Below are positions 17,623-25,803 of a DNA stretch of 64,000 bases, piece after piece. Each line of letters opens with the position of its first letter. Positions within the stretch are counted from its first letter, which is position 1. A model generated the notes under the pieces. The model ran no database searches. It worked only from the letters and a program-made list of their open reading frames with translations, and had not been told where the DNA came from. The stretch lies in contig NZ_CP094828.1 in assembly GCF_022865125.1 (NCBI RefSeq), forward strand, positions 2,597,219 through 2,661,218, given 5' to 3'. A program made the translations under genes and the position numbers. The DNA comes from Acuticoccus sp. I52.16.1 (GTDB lineage: Bacteria; Pseudomonadota; Alphaproteobacteria; Rhizobiales; Amorphaceae).

Positions 17623-18107
17623 TCGAACACGAGCTTGCCGCCATGCCAGCCGGTAAATGCCACGACGCCGACGCACAGCGCCGACAGGAGGATGCCATAA
17701 GGCAGCACCGCCGCCTCGAACCCGTAGAGCCGGTGGCCCCAGTTGGCGCCCAAGAGCGCCAGCAGCGTCACCGCGATGATGAAGTGCGTCCAGGCCGGTG
17801 CGCGCGCCCGGATGCCCGAGACGAGCAGCAGCTCGGCCGTGCCCGAGAAGCCGGCGAGCATCCCGAACAGGAACCCGGTGCCGGCGGCCCAGAGCGCGGC
17901 GCGCGCCCAGAAGACGTCACCCGTCCACCAGTAGAGCGCATCGGCGCCGAAGGTGCAGAAGGTGAGCGCGACCGGGAAGGCGACGCTCATCGCGTGGATC
18001 GGATGGCCCATGACGGCGATCCGCGACTCGGTCTCCCGGAAGCCGGGGATCTCGGCGATCGGGTCCGTCAACTCCTCGCCGTCGTTCAGAATCGTTTCGG
18101 ACGTCAT
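17592..18107 (-). CDS. DUF2231 membrane protein
   Basis: A 171-residue membrane protein with the defining MGHPIHAMSVAFPVALTFCTFGADALYWWTG-type opening (split: MGHPIHAMSVAFP near residue 34) and the C-terminal GWHGGKLVFDYRLG of the DUF2231 family. Four hydrophobic helices lie between them. The His residues at each end are conserved and could bind heme or metal, but the function is unknown. It is the only minus-strand gene inside the respiratory block: it overlaps the copD-like gene by 31 bases at its end, and its start is only some 15 bases from the start region of oxidase subunit II, so its promoter must overlap coding DNA. Confidence 0.8.
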   Translation of the reverse strand: MTSETILNDGEELTDPIAEIPGFRETESRIAVMGHPIHAMSVAFPVALTFCTFGADALYWWTGDVFWARAALWAAGTGFLFGMLAGFSGTAELLLVSGIRARAPAWTHFIIAVTLLALLGANWGHRLYGFEAAVLPYGILLSALCVGVVAFTGWHGGKLVFDYRLGTSKSS

Positions 18108-18122
18108 CTCTCACCCCGCATC

Positions 18123-18806
18123 CTGTTCCTGACGACAACGCCCCTCGCGCTGGCCGGTTGCGAAGGGCCGCTGTCGACCCTCGACCCGGCCGGCCCGGCG
18201 GCGCGCGATATCGCGACGCTGTGGTGGGTCATGCTGGTCGGCGCGGTGCTCATTTTCGCCCTGGTGATGGCCCTCGTCGCCGCCGCCTTTCGTCGCCCCG
18301 AAGACGGTGACGCCGGGAGCGGCACGGACGGCGACGCCGCGCGCGTGCGGCTGTTCGTCGTCAAGCTCGGCATCGCCTTCCCGGTGGCGGTCCTGCTGGC
18401 GCTCCTGGCCTACGGTCTCGTCGTCGGCGAGCGGTTGTTGCCGCGCGATGCGCCGGACGTCGTGCGCGTCGCCGCCGAAGGCGGGCGGTCGGCCTGGGTC
18501 TTCTCGTACGGCGACCCTCCGGCCCGCACGAGCCGGAACGTGCTGCACATCCCGGCCGGCCGTCCGGTGGACGTCGCGATCACCACAGCCGACGTGCTCC
18601 ATAGCTTCTGGGTGCCGCGGCTCGCCGGAAAGCTCGACGCGGTGCCCGGCCACACCAACGTCCTGCGTATCGCGGCGGACCGACCGGGCACCTACGCCGG
18701 GCTCAGCGCGGAATTCTCCGGCCCCGGCTACGACCGCCTCACGTTCGAAGTGGTGGCACACGACGCCGCCGGATGGGACGCCTTCATGACGAGCGAGACC
18801 GAATGA
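18123..18806 (+). CDS. Heme-copper oxidase subunit II lacking the CuA site (quinol oxidase type), lipoprotein
   Basis: About 227 residues: a lipoprotein-like leader with LALAGC, two membrane helices (about residues 32-55 and 83-105) and a periplasmic cupredoxin domain. The usual CuA loop C-A-E-F-C-G-x-x-H-x-x-M reads SAEFSGPGYDRL, with both Cys, the His and the Met lost. E. coli CyoA has the comparable SASYSGPGFSGM. This points to quinol rather than cytochrome c as donor. No ATG, GTG or TTG is in frame near the leader; CTG at 18123 or 18129 is the only initiator-like codon, so the start is uncertain. The stop overlaps the subunit I start (ATGA). Confidence 0.75.
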   Translation: MFLTTTPLALAGCEGPLSTLDPAGPAARDIATLWWVMLVGAVLIFALVMALVAAAFRRPEDGDAGSGTDGDAARVRLFVVKLGIAFPVAVLLALLAYGLVVGERLLPRDAPDVVRVAAEGGRSAWVFSYGDPPARTSRNVLHIPAGRPVDVAITTADVLHSFWVPRLAGKLDAVPGHTNVLRIAADRPGTYAGLSAEFSGPGYDRLTFEVVAHDAAGWDAFMTSETE

Positions 18807-21286
18807 GAGCACTCGAGCGCCACCGCAAGCTGACCGCGATCTGGTCGTCCGAGCCGGGGCTCCGGGGCTGGTTCTCCACCGTGAACCACTCCGACGTCGG
18901 CAAGCTTTTCCTCGTCACCGCGTTCGTCTTCTTCCTGATCGGCGGCATCCTGGCGATGCTGATCCGCGCGCAGCTCGCCACGCCGGGCTCGGCCTTCGCC
19001 GGGCCGGAGATCTACAACCAGATCTTCACGATGCACGGGACCATCATGATGTTCCTGTTCGCGATCCCGACGTTCGAAGGGCTCGCGATCTACCTGCTGC
19101 CCAAGCTGCTCGGCACGCGCGACCTCGCCTACCCGCGGCTCACCGCCTACGGTTACTGGTGCTACGTCTTCGGCGGCACGATGCTGCTGGTGTCGATGGT
19201 GCTGGGCATCGCGCCCGACGGCGGCTGGTTCATGTACCCGCCGCTGACCGGCCCGATCTACTCGCCCGGCATCAACACCGATTTCTGGCTCATCGGCATC
19301 ACCTTCGTCGAGATCTCGGCGATGGCGGCGGCCGTCGAATTGTGCGTGTCGATCCTCAAGTACCGTGCGCCCGGCATGTCGTTGGACAAGATGCCGATCT
19401 TCGCCTGGTACGCGCTCGTCACCGCGCTGATGATCCTGACCGGGTTCCCGCCGCTGATCCTGGGGTCGGTGCTGCTGGAGCTGGAGCGCGCCTTCGGTCT
19501 GCCCTTCTTCCAGGCCGATCTCGGTGGCGACAGCCTGCTGTGGCAGCACCTCTTCTGGCTGTTCGGGCACCCGGAGGTCTACATCATCTTCCTGCCGGCG
19601 GCGGGCGTGATCTCGACGGTGCTCCCGGTCATGTGCCGCACGACGCTGCTCGGCTACGGATGGATCGTCGCCGCCGCGGTGGCGCTCGCCTTCCTGTCCT
19701 TCGGGCTTTGGGTCCACCACATGTTCACGACCGGCATCCCGCACATGTCGCTCGCCTTCTTCTCCGCCGCGTCGACGCTGGTGGCGGTGCCGACCGGGGT
19801 GCAGATCTTCGCGTGGATCGGCACCATGTGGAAGGGGCGGCCGGAGCTGCGCCTGCCGATGCTGCACATCCTGGGCTTCTTCGCGACGTTCGTCATCGGC
19901 GGGCTGACGGGGGTGATGGTCGCCGTCGTGCCGTTCGATTGGCAGGTTCACGACACGGCCTTCGTGACGGCGCACCTCCATTATGTCCTCTTCGGCGGGT
20001 TCGTCTTCCCGATGCTCGCCGGGCTCTATTACTGGCTGCCGCAGGCGACCGGGCGCAAGCGCTTCTTCCGCCTCGGCGAGGTCGCCTTCGCGCTCATCTT
20101 CGTCGGCTTCCACGTCACGTTTCTGGCGATGCACTGGGTGGGGCTGCTCGGCCAGCGCCGCCGCATCTCCACCTATCTGCCGGAGGACGGGTGGACGGCG
20201 ATCAATCTCGTCTCCTCGGTCGGCGGCTTCATCATGGCGATGGGGATCGCCATCGTGATCCTCGACGTGATCGTCCATGTTCTGACCGCCTCACGGGGGC
20301 GACGCGACCCGTGGCACGCCGGCACGCTGGAGTGGGCGATGATGCTGCCGCCTCCCGCCTACAACTTCGCCAGCCTGCCGCAGGTCGTCTCGCGCGAGCC
20401 GCTGGCCGACGATCCCGCCCTGGCGGTGCGCCTGGCGCGGGGTGAGGGCTACCTCGGCGAGCCGCGCGGGAACCGGCGGGAGACGTTGATGGTGGACGTT
20501 GCGAGCGGCGCCCCGGACGCGCTCGTCGTCTACCCGGCGAACACGCGCCTGCCGATCGCGATGGCCGCGGTGACGGGGCTGTTCTTCCTCGCGCTGCTCC
20601 TCAAGCTCTACTGGCTCGTGCCGTTCGCGCTAGCCGGTGTGGCGGCGCTGGCATGGCGGTGGGTCTGGCAACTGGGCGCGCGGACCGACGCGCCGGCCGA
20701 GGCGATCGGCCATGGCATCACGCTGCCGCACGCGGGTGCGACGGATCGGTCGCCCGGATGGTGGGGGTCGTCCTTCCTGCTGGTGGCGAACGCGACCTTC
20801 TTCGGCTCGCTGCTGTTCGGCTTCGCCTTCCTGTGGACCGTGGCGCCCGGCTGGCCGCCGCCCGCATGGTTCGAAGCGTCGGTGCCGGAGGTGGCGGTCG
20901 GCCTCTTCGGCGTGGCGGTCGCGGTCGTCGCGACGGGCGTCGCGGGCCGCGCCAACCGGGCCGGTCGTGGGCCGTTGCCGGCGCTCGCCGCCGGGTTCGC
21001 CGGCGTGCTCGCCGTCGCCGCCGTGTGTGCGGCGATGATGCTGCGCATCCCCGCGCCGACGGGCCACGCCTATGATGCGACGCTCTTCGTCCTCGCCGGC
21101 TATGCCCTCTTCCACGCGGTGTTGGTGGGGCTGATGATCGCCTTCCTGATGGCCCGCGTCGGCGCCGGCTTCACTTCCCCGGCGCGCCGGGCCGACTTCC
21201 CCATCGTCGACCTTTGGACGTGGTACCTCGCCCTGACGACGGCGCTCGTCCTGGCAGCAGGCCATCTGCCGGGGTTCCTCGCATGA
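18803..21286 (+). CDS. Heme-copper oxidase fused subunit I/III
   Basis: An 827-residue fusion. Residues 1 to about 540 are subunit I with all ligands: low-spin heme His in TMHGTIMMF, CuB His and cross-linked Tyr in HPEVYI, the CuB His pair in WVHHMF, and the high- and low-spin heme His residues in HDTAFVTAHLHYVLFGG. The HPEVY tyrosine marks a type A oxygen reductase. After a polar linker (about 540-590) come some seven helices of a subunit III domain. It reduces oxygen to water and pumps protons. Start ATG 18803 overlaps the subunit II stop, and its own stop overlaps the next gene, so the three are coupled. Confidence 0.9.
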   Translation: MRALERHRKLTAIWSSEPGLRGWFSTVNHSDVGKLFLVTAFVFFLIGGILAMLIRAQLATPGSAFAGPEIYNQIFTMHGTIMMFLFAIPTFEGLAIYLLPKLLGTRDLAYPRLTAYGYWCYVFGGTMLLVSMVLGIAPDGGWFMYPPLTGPIYSPGINTDFWLIGITFVEISAMAAAVELCVSILKYRAPGMSLDKMPIFAWYALVTALMILTGFPPLILGSVLLELERAFGLPFFQADLGGDSLLWQHLFWLFGHPEVYIIFLPAAGVISTVLPVMCRTTLLGYGWIVAAAVALAFLSFGLWVHHMFTTGIPHMSLAFFSAASTLVAVPTGVQIFAWIGTMWKGRPELRLPMLHILGFFATFVIGGLTGVMVAVVPFDWQVHDTAFVTAHLHYVLFGGFVFPMLAGLYYWLPQATGRKRFFRLGEVAFALIFVGFHVTFLAMHWVGLLGQRRRISTYLPEDGWTAINLVSSVGGFIMAMGIAIVILDVIVHVLTASRGRRDPWHAGTLEWAMMLPPPAYNFASLPQVVSREPLADDPALAVRLARGEGYLGEPRGNRRETLMVDVASGAPDALVVYPANTRLPIAMAAVTGLFFLALLLKLYWLVPFALAGVAALAWRWVWQLGARTDAPAEAIGHGITLPHAGATDRSPGWWGSSFLLVANATFFGSLLFGFAFLWTVAPGWPPPAWFEASVPEVAVGLFGVAVAVVATGVAGRANRAGRGPLPALAAGFAGVLAVAAVCAAMMLRIPAPTGHAYDATLFVLAGYALFHAVLVGLMIAFLMARVGAGFTSPARRADFPIVDLWTWYLALTTALVLAAGHLPGFLA

Positions 21287-21606
21287 GCGATGTCGTGCGC
21301 ATCCTCGTCGCCCCGCTGGTGTGGCTTGCCAGTTTCAGCGCGGTCTACGGGCTGCACGGCCTCCTGTGCGGACACGGGCTGGCGGAGCCGGCGGCCGACC
21401 CGCTGTCGCTGCCGCGCGCCCTCCTCGTCGGCGCATACGGCGTCGCGCTGGCCCTGCAGGTGGCGATCCTCGTCGCCCTCCACCGGCCGGGGCTCGCATC
21501 GTCGTCGCACGTCATCCGGTGCATCAGCGTGGCGACCGGCTGGGTCGGCCTCGTCGCGGCGGCGTGGACGCTGATGCCGGTGCTGACGACGTCGCTGTGC
21601 CGGTGA
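21283..21606 (+). CDS. Small three-helix membrane protein, possible oxidase subunit IV
   Basis: A 107-residue protein whose start overlaps the subunit I/III stop (ATGA). It has three hydrophobic segments (about residues 8-30, 46-66 and 80-102). I recognise no family by sequence. Size and helix count match E. coli CyoD (109 residues, three helices), the small subunit IV of quinol oxidase, and the genetic coupling supports an accessory subunit. That assignment rests on position and topology only. Confidence 0.65.
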   Translation: MSDVVRILVAPLVWLASFSAVYGLHGLLCGHGLAEPAADPLSLPRALLVGAYGVALALQVAILVALHRPGLASSSHVIRCISVATGWVGLVAAAWTLMPVLTTSLCR

Positions 21607-21642
21607 CCGGCGGCGGCTCGGCCGCGCGGCCCGGCAGACGTG

Positions 21643-21679
21643 AAAAAAGCCGGCGAGCGGGAGGCTCGCCGGCTTCGGC
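21643..21679 (-). terminator. Intrinsic terminator of the PepSY gene
   Basis: The stem GCCGGCGAGC (21649-21658) pairs with GCTCGCCGGC (21664-21673) across a five-base loop. Read on the minus strand it is followed by a run of six T (the A-run at 21643-21648). It lies about 100 bases past the minus-strand PepSY stop; on the plus strand it may also act after the oxidase run, although only TTC follows. Confidence 0.8.
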
Positions 21680-21775
21680 ATGTCGATCATGATTGCGGTG
21701 TGACGGCCGCCCGAGGGGGGCTTGGCCGGACACCGTGCCCGCCCGTCCGCCGCCGCGGCGGCGTCGGAGCGCGGA

Positions 21776-22291
21776 TCAGTCGTCGGGCATCAGCGCGCCG
21801 GTCTGCGGGTCGAGCAGCATCTCGCGGTCGCCGGAGGGCATGTCGAACTCGACCTCGTACAGCAGGCGCCCGTCTTCCTCTTCGAGCGAAAGCTCGACGA
21901 TCTGTCCACCGGCCTCGGTCTCGGCCTTGGTGATCATGCCGCCGAGGTCGCCGCTGAGCTGCTGGGCGGCCGCGAGGCGGTCTTCGTCGAACCAGCCGCG
22001 CCAGGTGCCCTCGATGGTCTTCTCGTCGGCGGAGATCACCTCGCCGCTCATCGCGTTGACCTTCACTTCCTGGATCGTCTCGCCGACGACGATGTCGATC
22101 TCCCAGACCAGCTCGCCGCCTTCGGTCTCCAGCTCGGCCTCGAGGATGCCGCCGTTCACCTGCGCCTTGGCGGCGTCGAGCGCGGCTGCGACGCCGATCC
22201 GGCCGTCCGGCATCGTCGTCGCCGTCTGCGCCAGCGCGACCGGGCTCGCGACGATCGCTGCGGCGATCAGGGTGTTGCGGAATATCGTCAT
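21776..22291 (-). CDS. Exported protein with two PepSY domains
   Basis: A 171-residue periplasmic protein with a signal peptide (cleavage probably after VALA, residue 21). Two PepSY-type repeats follow: about residues 30-95 (AALDAAKAQVNGGILEAELE, then VWEIDIVVG and VNAMSGEVIS) and about residues 100-168 (ITKAETEAGGQIVELSLEEE, then YEVEFDMPSG and LDPQTGALM). It is strongly acidic. PepSY domains are often found in protease inhibitors and in sensors of metal or envelope state; I see no catalytic residues. AGGAGGG precedes the ATG. It is monocistronic, with its own terminator. Confidence 0.82.
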   Translation of the reverse strand: MTIFRNTLIAAAIVASPVALAQTATTMPDGRIGVAAALDAAKAQVNGGILEAELETEGGELVWEIDIVVGETIQEVKVNAMSGEVISADEKTIEGTWRGWFDEDRLAAAQQLSGDLGGMITKAETEAGGQIVELSLEEEDGRLLYEVEFDMPSGDREMLLDPQTGALMPDD

Positions 22292-22414
22292 GAAGCTTCC
22301 CTCCTGGGTGGTTCACGACACAAATCCGCAGCCCCACGCTATGGTTTCAAGGTGCGGCAATGAGGGCGCACCGGCGGGCGGCCGGCACCGGCAGCCGGGG
22401 CGCATCGGCCCGCG

Positions 22415-23494
22415 TCACGTCGCGCTGGGCTCCTCGAAGCGGGCGGGGTTGAGATCGAGGGTGATCTCCAGCGTCTCGTCGCCGGCGACCTGGGTGATGG
22501 TGCCGTCCAATTGCAGGCGCACGGACATGTCGAGCATGCGCGCGCCGAATCCGCTGGCTGCGGTCTGCCGTGGCGCCGGCGCGCCCGGCGCATGCTCGGT
22601 CCACGCGAGGATGAACCGCTCCCCGTTCCGGTCGCATCGGATCGAGAGCCGCCCGGACGGGTCGCCGAGTGCGCCGTACTTGGTGGCGTTGGTCACCAGC
22701 TCGTTGAGCACGAGCGCCATCGGGGTGATGGCGGCAGCCAGAAGCTGCGGATTGTCACCGCCGATCTGGAGCCGGTGCGACTGCTCGCCGATGCTGGGGG
22801 CGACCAATGCGGCGATGAGCGAGTGGAGGTCCGTCGTGGCCGGAGAGGCTTGGGCTCCGGCGCCCAGCTTGGAGACGGTCAGCGCGTGGGCGCTGGCGAG
22901 GGCGTGCAGCCGGCTCTGCACGGCGCTCGCCAGCTCCTCCGGCGTCTGCGCTTCCTGGGCGCAGAGCCGCACCATGCTCTCGGCCAGCGCGAAGACGTTC
23001 TTGATCCGGTGCTGCATCTCCGCCAGCAGGAGCTGCTGCTGCTCGTGCGCGCGGTGCCGTTCGGTGATGTCACGCGCGATCTTCGACGCGCCGACGATCA
23101 CCCCGTCCTCGTTGCGCAGCGGGGAGACGGTGAGCGAGATGTGGATCTCTTCGCCGTCCTTGCGGCGCCGGATGGTCTCGTAGTGGTCGATCCGGTCGCC
23201 GCGGCGGATTCGATCGAGGATCTCGGGTTCCTCGTCGTGTCGCTCCGGCGGGATGAGCAGCGTGACCGACTGGCCGACCACCTCGTCGGCGGTATAGCCG
23301 AAGATCCGCTCGGCGCCGCGGTTCCAGCTCGTGATGACGCCGTTCAGGTCCTTGGTGAGGATGGCGTCGTCGGACCCTTGGACGATCGCGGCGAGCTGTT
23401 GGTAGGCGCGGTTGAGATCGGCCGGCGACGTCAGCGGGAAGACGTCGGGCTGCGGGGATACTTTGTCGCTCAGGTCCGGCACGCGGCGCATCAT
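22415..23494 (-). CDS. PAS-domain sensor histidine kinase, HWE/HisKA_2 family
   Basis: A 359-residue soluble kinase. Residues about 30-150 form a PAS/PAC sensor (ITSWNRGAERIFGYTADEVVG, then DITERHR at the end). The dimerisation helix holds AEMQHRIKNVFALAES with the phosphoacceptor His162, the HRxKN form typical of HWE kinases common in Rhizobiales. The ATPase domain has NELVTNATKYGAL as N-box and GFGARMLD as a G-box. No membrane helix is present, so it senses an internal signal such as redox state, light or a small ligand. No response regulator lies beside it, so its partner is elsewhere. Confidence 0.87.
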   Translation of the reverse strand: MMRRVPDLSDKVSPQPDVFPLTSPADLNRAYQQLAAIVQGSDDAILTKDLNGVITSWNRGAERIFGYTADEVVGQSVTLLIPPERHDEEPEILDRIRRGDRIDHYETIRRRKDGEEIHISLTVSPLRNEDGVIVGASKIARDITERHRAHEQQQLLLAEMQHRIKNVFALAESMVRLCAQEAQTPEELASAVQSRLHALASAHALTVSKLGAGAQASPATTDLHSLIAALVAPSIGEQSHRLQIGGDNPQLLAAAITPMALVLNELVTNATKYGALGDPSGRLSIRCDRNGERFILAWTEHAPGAPAPRQTAASGFGARMLDMSVRLQLDGTITQVAGDETLEITLDLNPARFEEPSAT

Positions 23495-23601
23495 GGAAAG
23501 GTCTCATCGGTGCACGCCGGAATGCGTGGCAATTCATCAGCGGTGATCAAAGCGAAGACAAATGATCTTGTCACCTGGATTCGGTCCTGGAACCGGCGCG
23601 C

Positions 23602-24438
23602 CTAGGCTCCGCGATTGGTCCCGAGGGCGATGTCTTCCAGGGAGACCTGGCCGTACATGAGCTGAAGGTGGCCGTGGGCCTGGGCCATGTGCTCCTCCAT
23701 GAGCGCGGCGGCGGCCTCCTCGTCCTCACGCCGCAGCGCATCGAGAATGTCGGAATGGTAGCGGGCGTTCTCGCACGACCACTCGCTGTGCATGCGGTGG
23801 CGGGAACTCTCGCGCGCCGTCGCGTGGACCAGGATCGCGGCGAGCACCTCGATCATCATCGTCAGCAGGCGGTTGGGCGAGCAGCCGGCGATGGCGGTGT
23901 GGAACTCGAACTCGGCCTCGCGCTGGCGCCGTCGGGCGTCCTCGTTGCGGGCGGGGACGGCGGAAAGGTCGGCCAGCTCCTGGAGCCTGGCGAACGACTC
24001 CTCGTCGATGTGGCCGACGACGGAGCGGACCAGGCGCACCTCGAGCAGGGTCCGCAACTCGTAGACGTCGTCGATCGTCACCTTTTCGAAGTAGCAGAAG
24101 TTCTGGATCGCCTGGAGCGCCTCCTGCGAGCCGCTGCCGGCGACGATGGGGCCGCCGGTGGGCCCGGTCTTCATGCGGATGAGGCCCTGGACCTCCAGCT
24201 CCTTCAGCGCCTCGCGGATCGTCGCCCGGCTGACGCCGAAGCTCTCGATCATCTCCTTCTCGATCGGCAGGTTGTCGCCCGGTTGCAGGCCGTCGGCGAT
24301 GATCGAGGCGCGGATCTCGCCGGCCACCACGGACGAAAGCTTCGGCGAGCGGGCCAGAAGGCTGCTCAACTGCGCCTTCCCGCGCCGCTCCTGCCCATCC
24401 GGAACCGTTCTGGGCCTGCGGCCGTCCGACGCGCTCAC
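23602..24438 (-). CDS. GntR-family transcriptional regulator, FadR (FCD) subfamily
   Basis: A 278-residue repressor-type protein. The N-terminal winged helix carries GEIRASIIADGLQPGDNLPIEK, then FGVSRATIREALKELEVQGLI. The C-terminal all-helical FCD domain spans about residues 120-260 and has the metal-binding pattern of an early Arg/Asp segment plus FHTAIAG and later His residues (RYHSDIL). I chose GTG 24438, with AAGGGAGG nine bases upstream. It follows the substrate-binding protein of the LIV transporter by 64 bases on the same strand, so it probably regulates that transporter and the divergent M20/PPOX/lyase genes in response to a carboxylate ligand. Confidence 0.85.
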   Translation of the reverse strand: MSASDGRRPRTVPDGQERRGKAQLSSLLARSPKLSSVVAGEIRASIIADGLQPGDNLPIEKEMIESFGVSRATIREALKELEVQGLIRMKTGPTGGPIVAGSGSQEALQAIQNFCYFEKVTIDDVYELRTLLEVRLVRSVVGHIDEESFARLQELADLSAVPARNEDARRRQREAEFEFHTAIAGCSPNRLLTMMIEVLAAILVHATARESSRHRMHSEWSCENARYHSDILDALRREDEEAAAALMEEHMAQAHGHLQLMYGQVSLEDIALGTNRGA

Positions 24439-24502
24439 GAAGCGATGCCTCCCTTGGCGGGGTCGGCCGGGAACGCCACGTCCCCGGCCCGTATTCGCCG
24501 TG

Positions 24503-25729
24503 TTACTTCGGCTCGGCCGTGGCAACGTTTTCCGGCCAGACGATCTGGTTCATATCGCCTTGCTGCTGCGCGACCGGGATCGGAATAAACTCGGCGCCCG
24601 ATTTGACCGTGTGATCGTCGCCGAATTCCATTGTGCCCACAAGGCAATCGTAGGACGTCGCGCCGATCTTCTCGGCGACGGCGTCCGCGTCGGTCCCGCC
24701 GGCCTCGTCGATCGCGCGCAGCGCCACCATCGCGGTGCAGTAGGCGTGGGCGTGGCTGTAGTTGCCGGGGTGGCCGTACTCGGCCTCGATCCTGTCGGCG
24801 AACGCCTTGTGCGCCGGGGTGATCTCGGGGCTGAACTGCAGGGCCGCCCAGAAGAGGCCGTCGGCGATCTCGGGCGCCTCGGCCTGGAACTCGGGCCGCG
24901 TCGGGTAGAAGATCGCCAGATGCGAGGCCTCGAGCGCCTGCTCGTCGAGCTGGCGGACGAACGACGTGCCCGAGTTGGCGAGCGTGAAGACGGACACCAG
25001 AACGTCCGGGTCCAGGCCGCGCAGCTTCGACAGTTGCGGGTAGAAGTCGGTGGTGCCGGTCGGCGTGGTCTCGGTGGCGACGACCTCCCAGCCGTCCGCC
25101 TCGAACAGCGCGCCGATCTTCTCGGCATTGGCGATGCCGTAGTCGGTGTCCTCGACCACGAAGGCGATCTTCTTGTCGCCCTCGGGCACGACGTCGTTCT
25201 CGAAGGCCCAGCGGTAGAAGCCGTGCACGGCCTGGCCGTACCCGTCGGAGTTGTAGTTGCCCTTGTAGTAGAGCTTGTAGCGCTCCGGATCGGACAGGAC
25301 CTTGTCGGCGATCGCGGAGGAGACCGGCTCGGCGGACAGGATCGGCACGCCGTACTGCGGGGCCATCTCCATCAACGCCAGCGTCACGTGGCTGTGCAAG
25401 GTGTCGCCGATGATGAGGTCGACGCTTTCGCGCGTCATCAGGCGTTGCGCGGCGCTGATCGCGACCTCGGGTTTGGAGTTGGAGTCCTCGAACACCACGG
25501 TGGCGGTCGGGGCGTCGTCGGTGGCGTGCTCCTTGCCGTCGTTCCAGTCCTTGACGGCGAGCTCGATGCCCTCGCGGTGGGCCGCGCCGGTATTGGCGGC
25601 GGGGCCGGTGAGCGGGGCGATGACGCCCAGCTTCACCGTGTCCTGGGCGTGAAGCGGGGACGCGCTCACCATGAGGCCCGCCATCATGAGGCCCCCTGCG
25701 AGGAGGCCGTGGGTCTTACGTGTCGTCAT
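24503..25729 (-). CDS. ABC transporter periplasmic binding protein, branched-chain amino acid type
   Basis: A 408-residue binding protein of the LivK/amide-binding family. The signal peptide ends near residue 29 (SPLHA before QD). The mature N-terminus has VKLGVIAPLTGPAANTGAAHREGIELAV, followed by VFEDSNSKPEVAISAAQRLM, as in leucine- and amide-binding proteins. GAGAGGTG precedes the ATG at 25729. It is the last transporter gene of a five-gene set, 74 bases after livM. The ligand may be a branched-chain amino acid, urea, amide or aromatic acid; the M20 and PLP enzymes opposite suggest an N-acyl or amide-linked amino compound. Confidence 0.88.
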   Translation of the reverse strand: MTTRKTHGLLAGGLMMAGLMVSASPLHAQDTVKLGVIAPLTGPAANTGAAHREGIELAVKDWNDGKEHATDDAPTATVVFEDSNSKPEVAISAAQRLMTRESVDLIIGDTLHSHVTLALMEMAPQYGVPILSAEPVSSAIADKVLSDPERYKLYYKGNYNSDGYGQAVHGFYRWAFENDVVPEGDKKIAFVVEDTDYGIANAEKIGALFEADGWEVVATETTPTGTTDFYPQLSKLRGLDPDVLVSVFTLANSGTSFVRQLDEQALEASHLAIFYPTRPEFQAEAPEIADGLFWAALQFSPEITPAHKAFADRIEAEYGHPGNYSHAHAYCTAMVALRAIDEAGGTDADAVAEKIGATSYDCLVGTMEFGDDHTVKSGAEFIPIPVAQQQGDMNQIVWPENVATAEPK

Positions 25730-25803
25730 GTCGTTGCACCTCTCACTGGTGTTTCGGTGTCTCGCTCGCCGGTCCGCCGCTCGCGCGGGCCGCGTTCGAA
25801 GGG

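Noticed and set aside
17286-18122. In-frame upstream extension of oxidase subunit II
   Set aside because: It runs through the copD-like and DUF2231 genes and would bury the lipoprotein leader; the real start is more likely near the leader despite lacking a normal codon.
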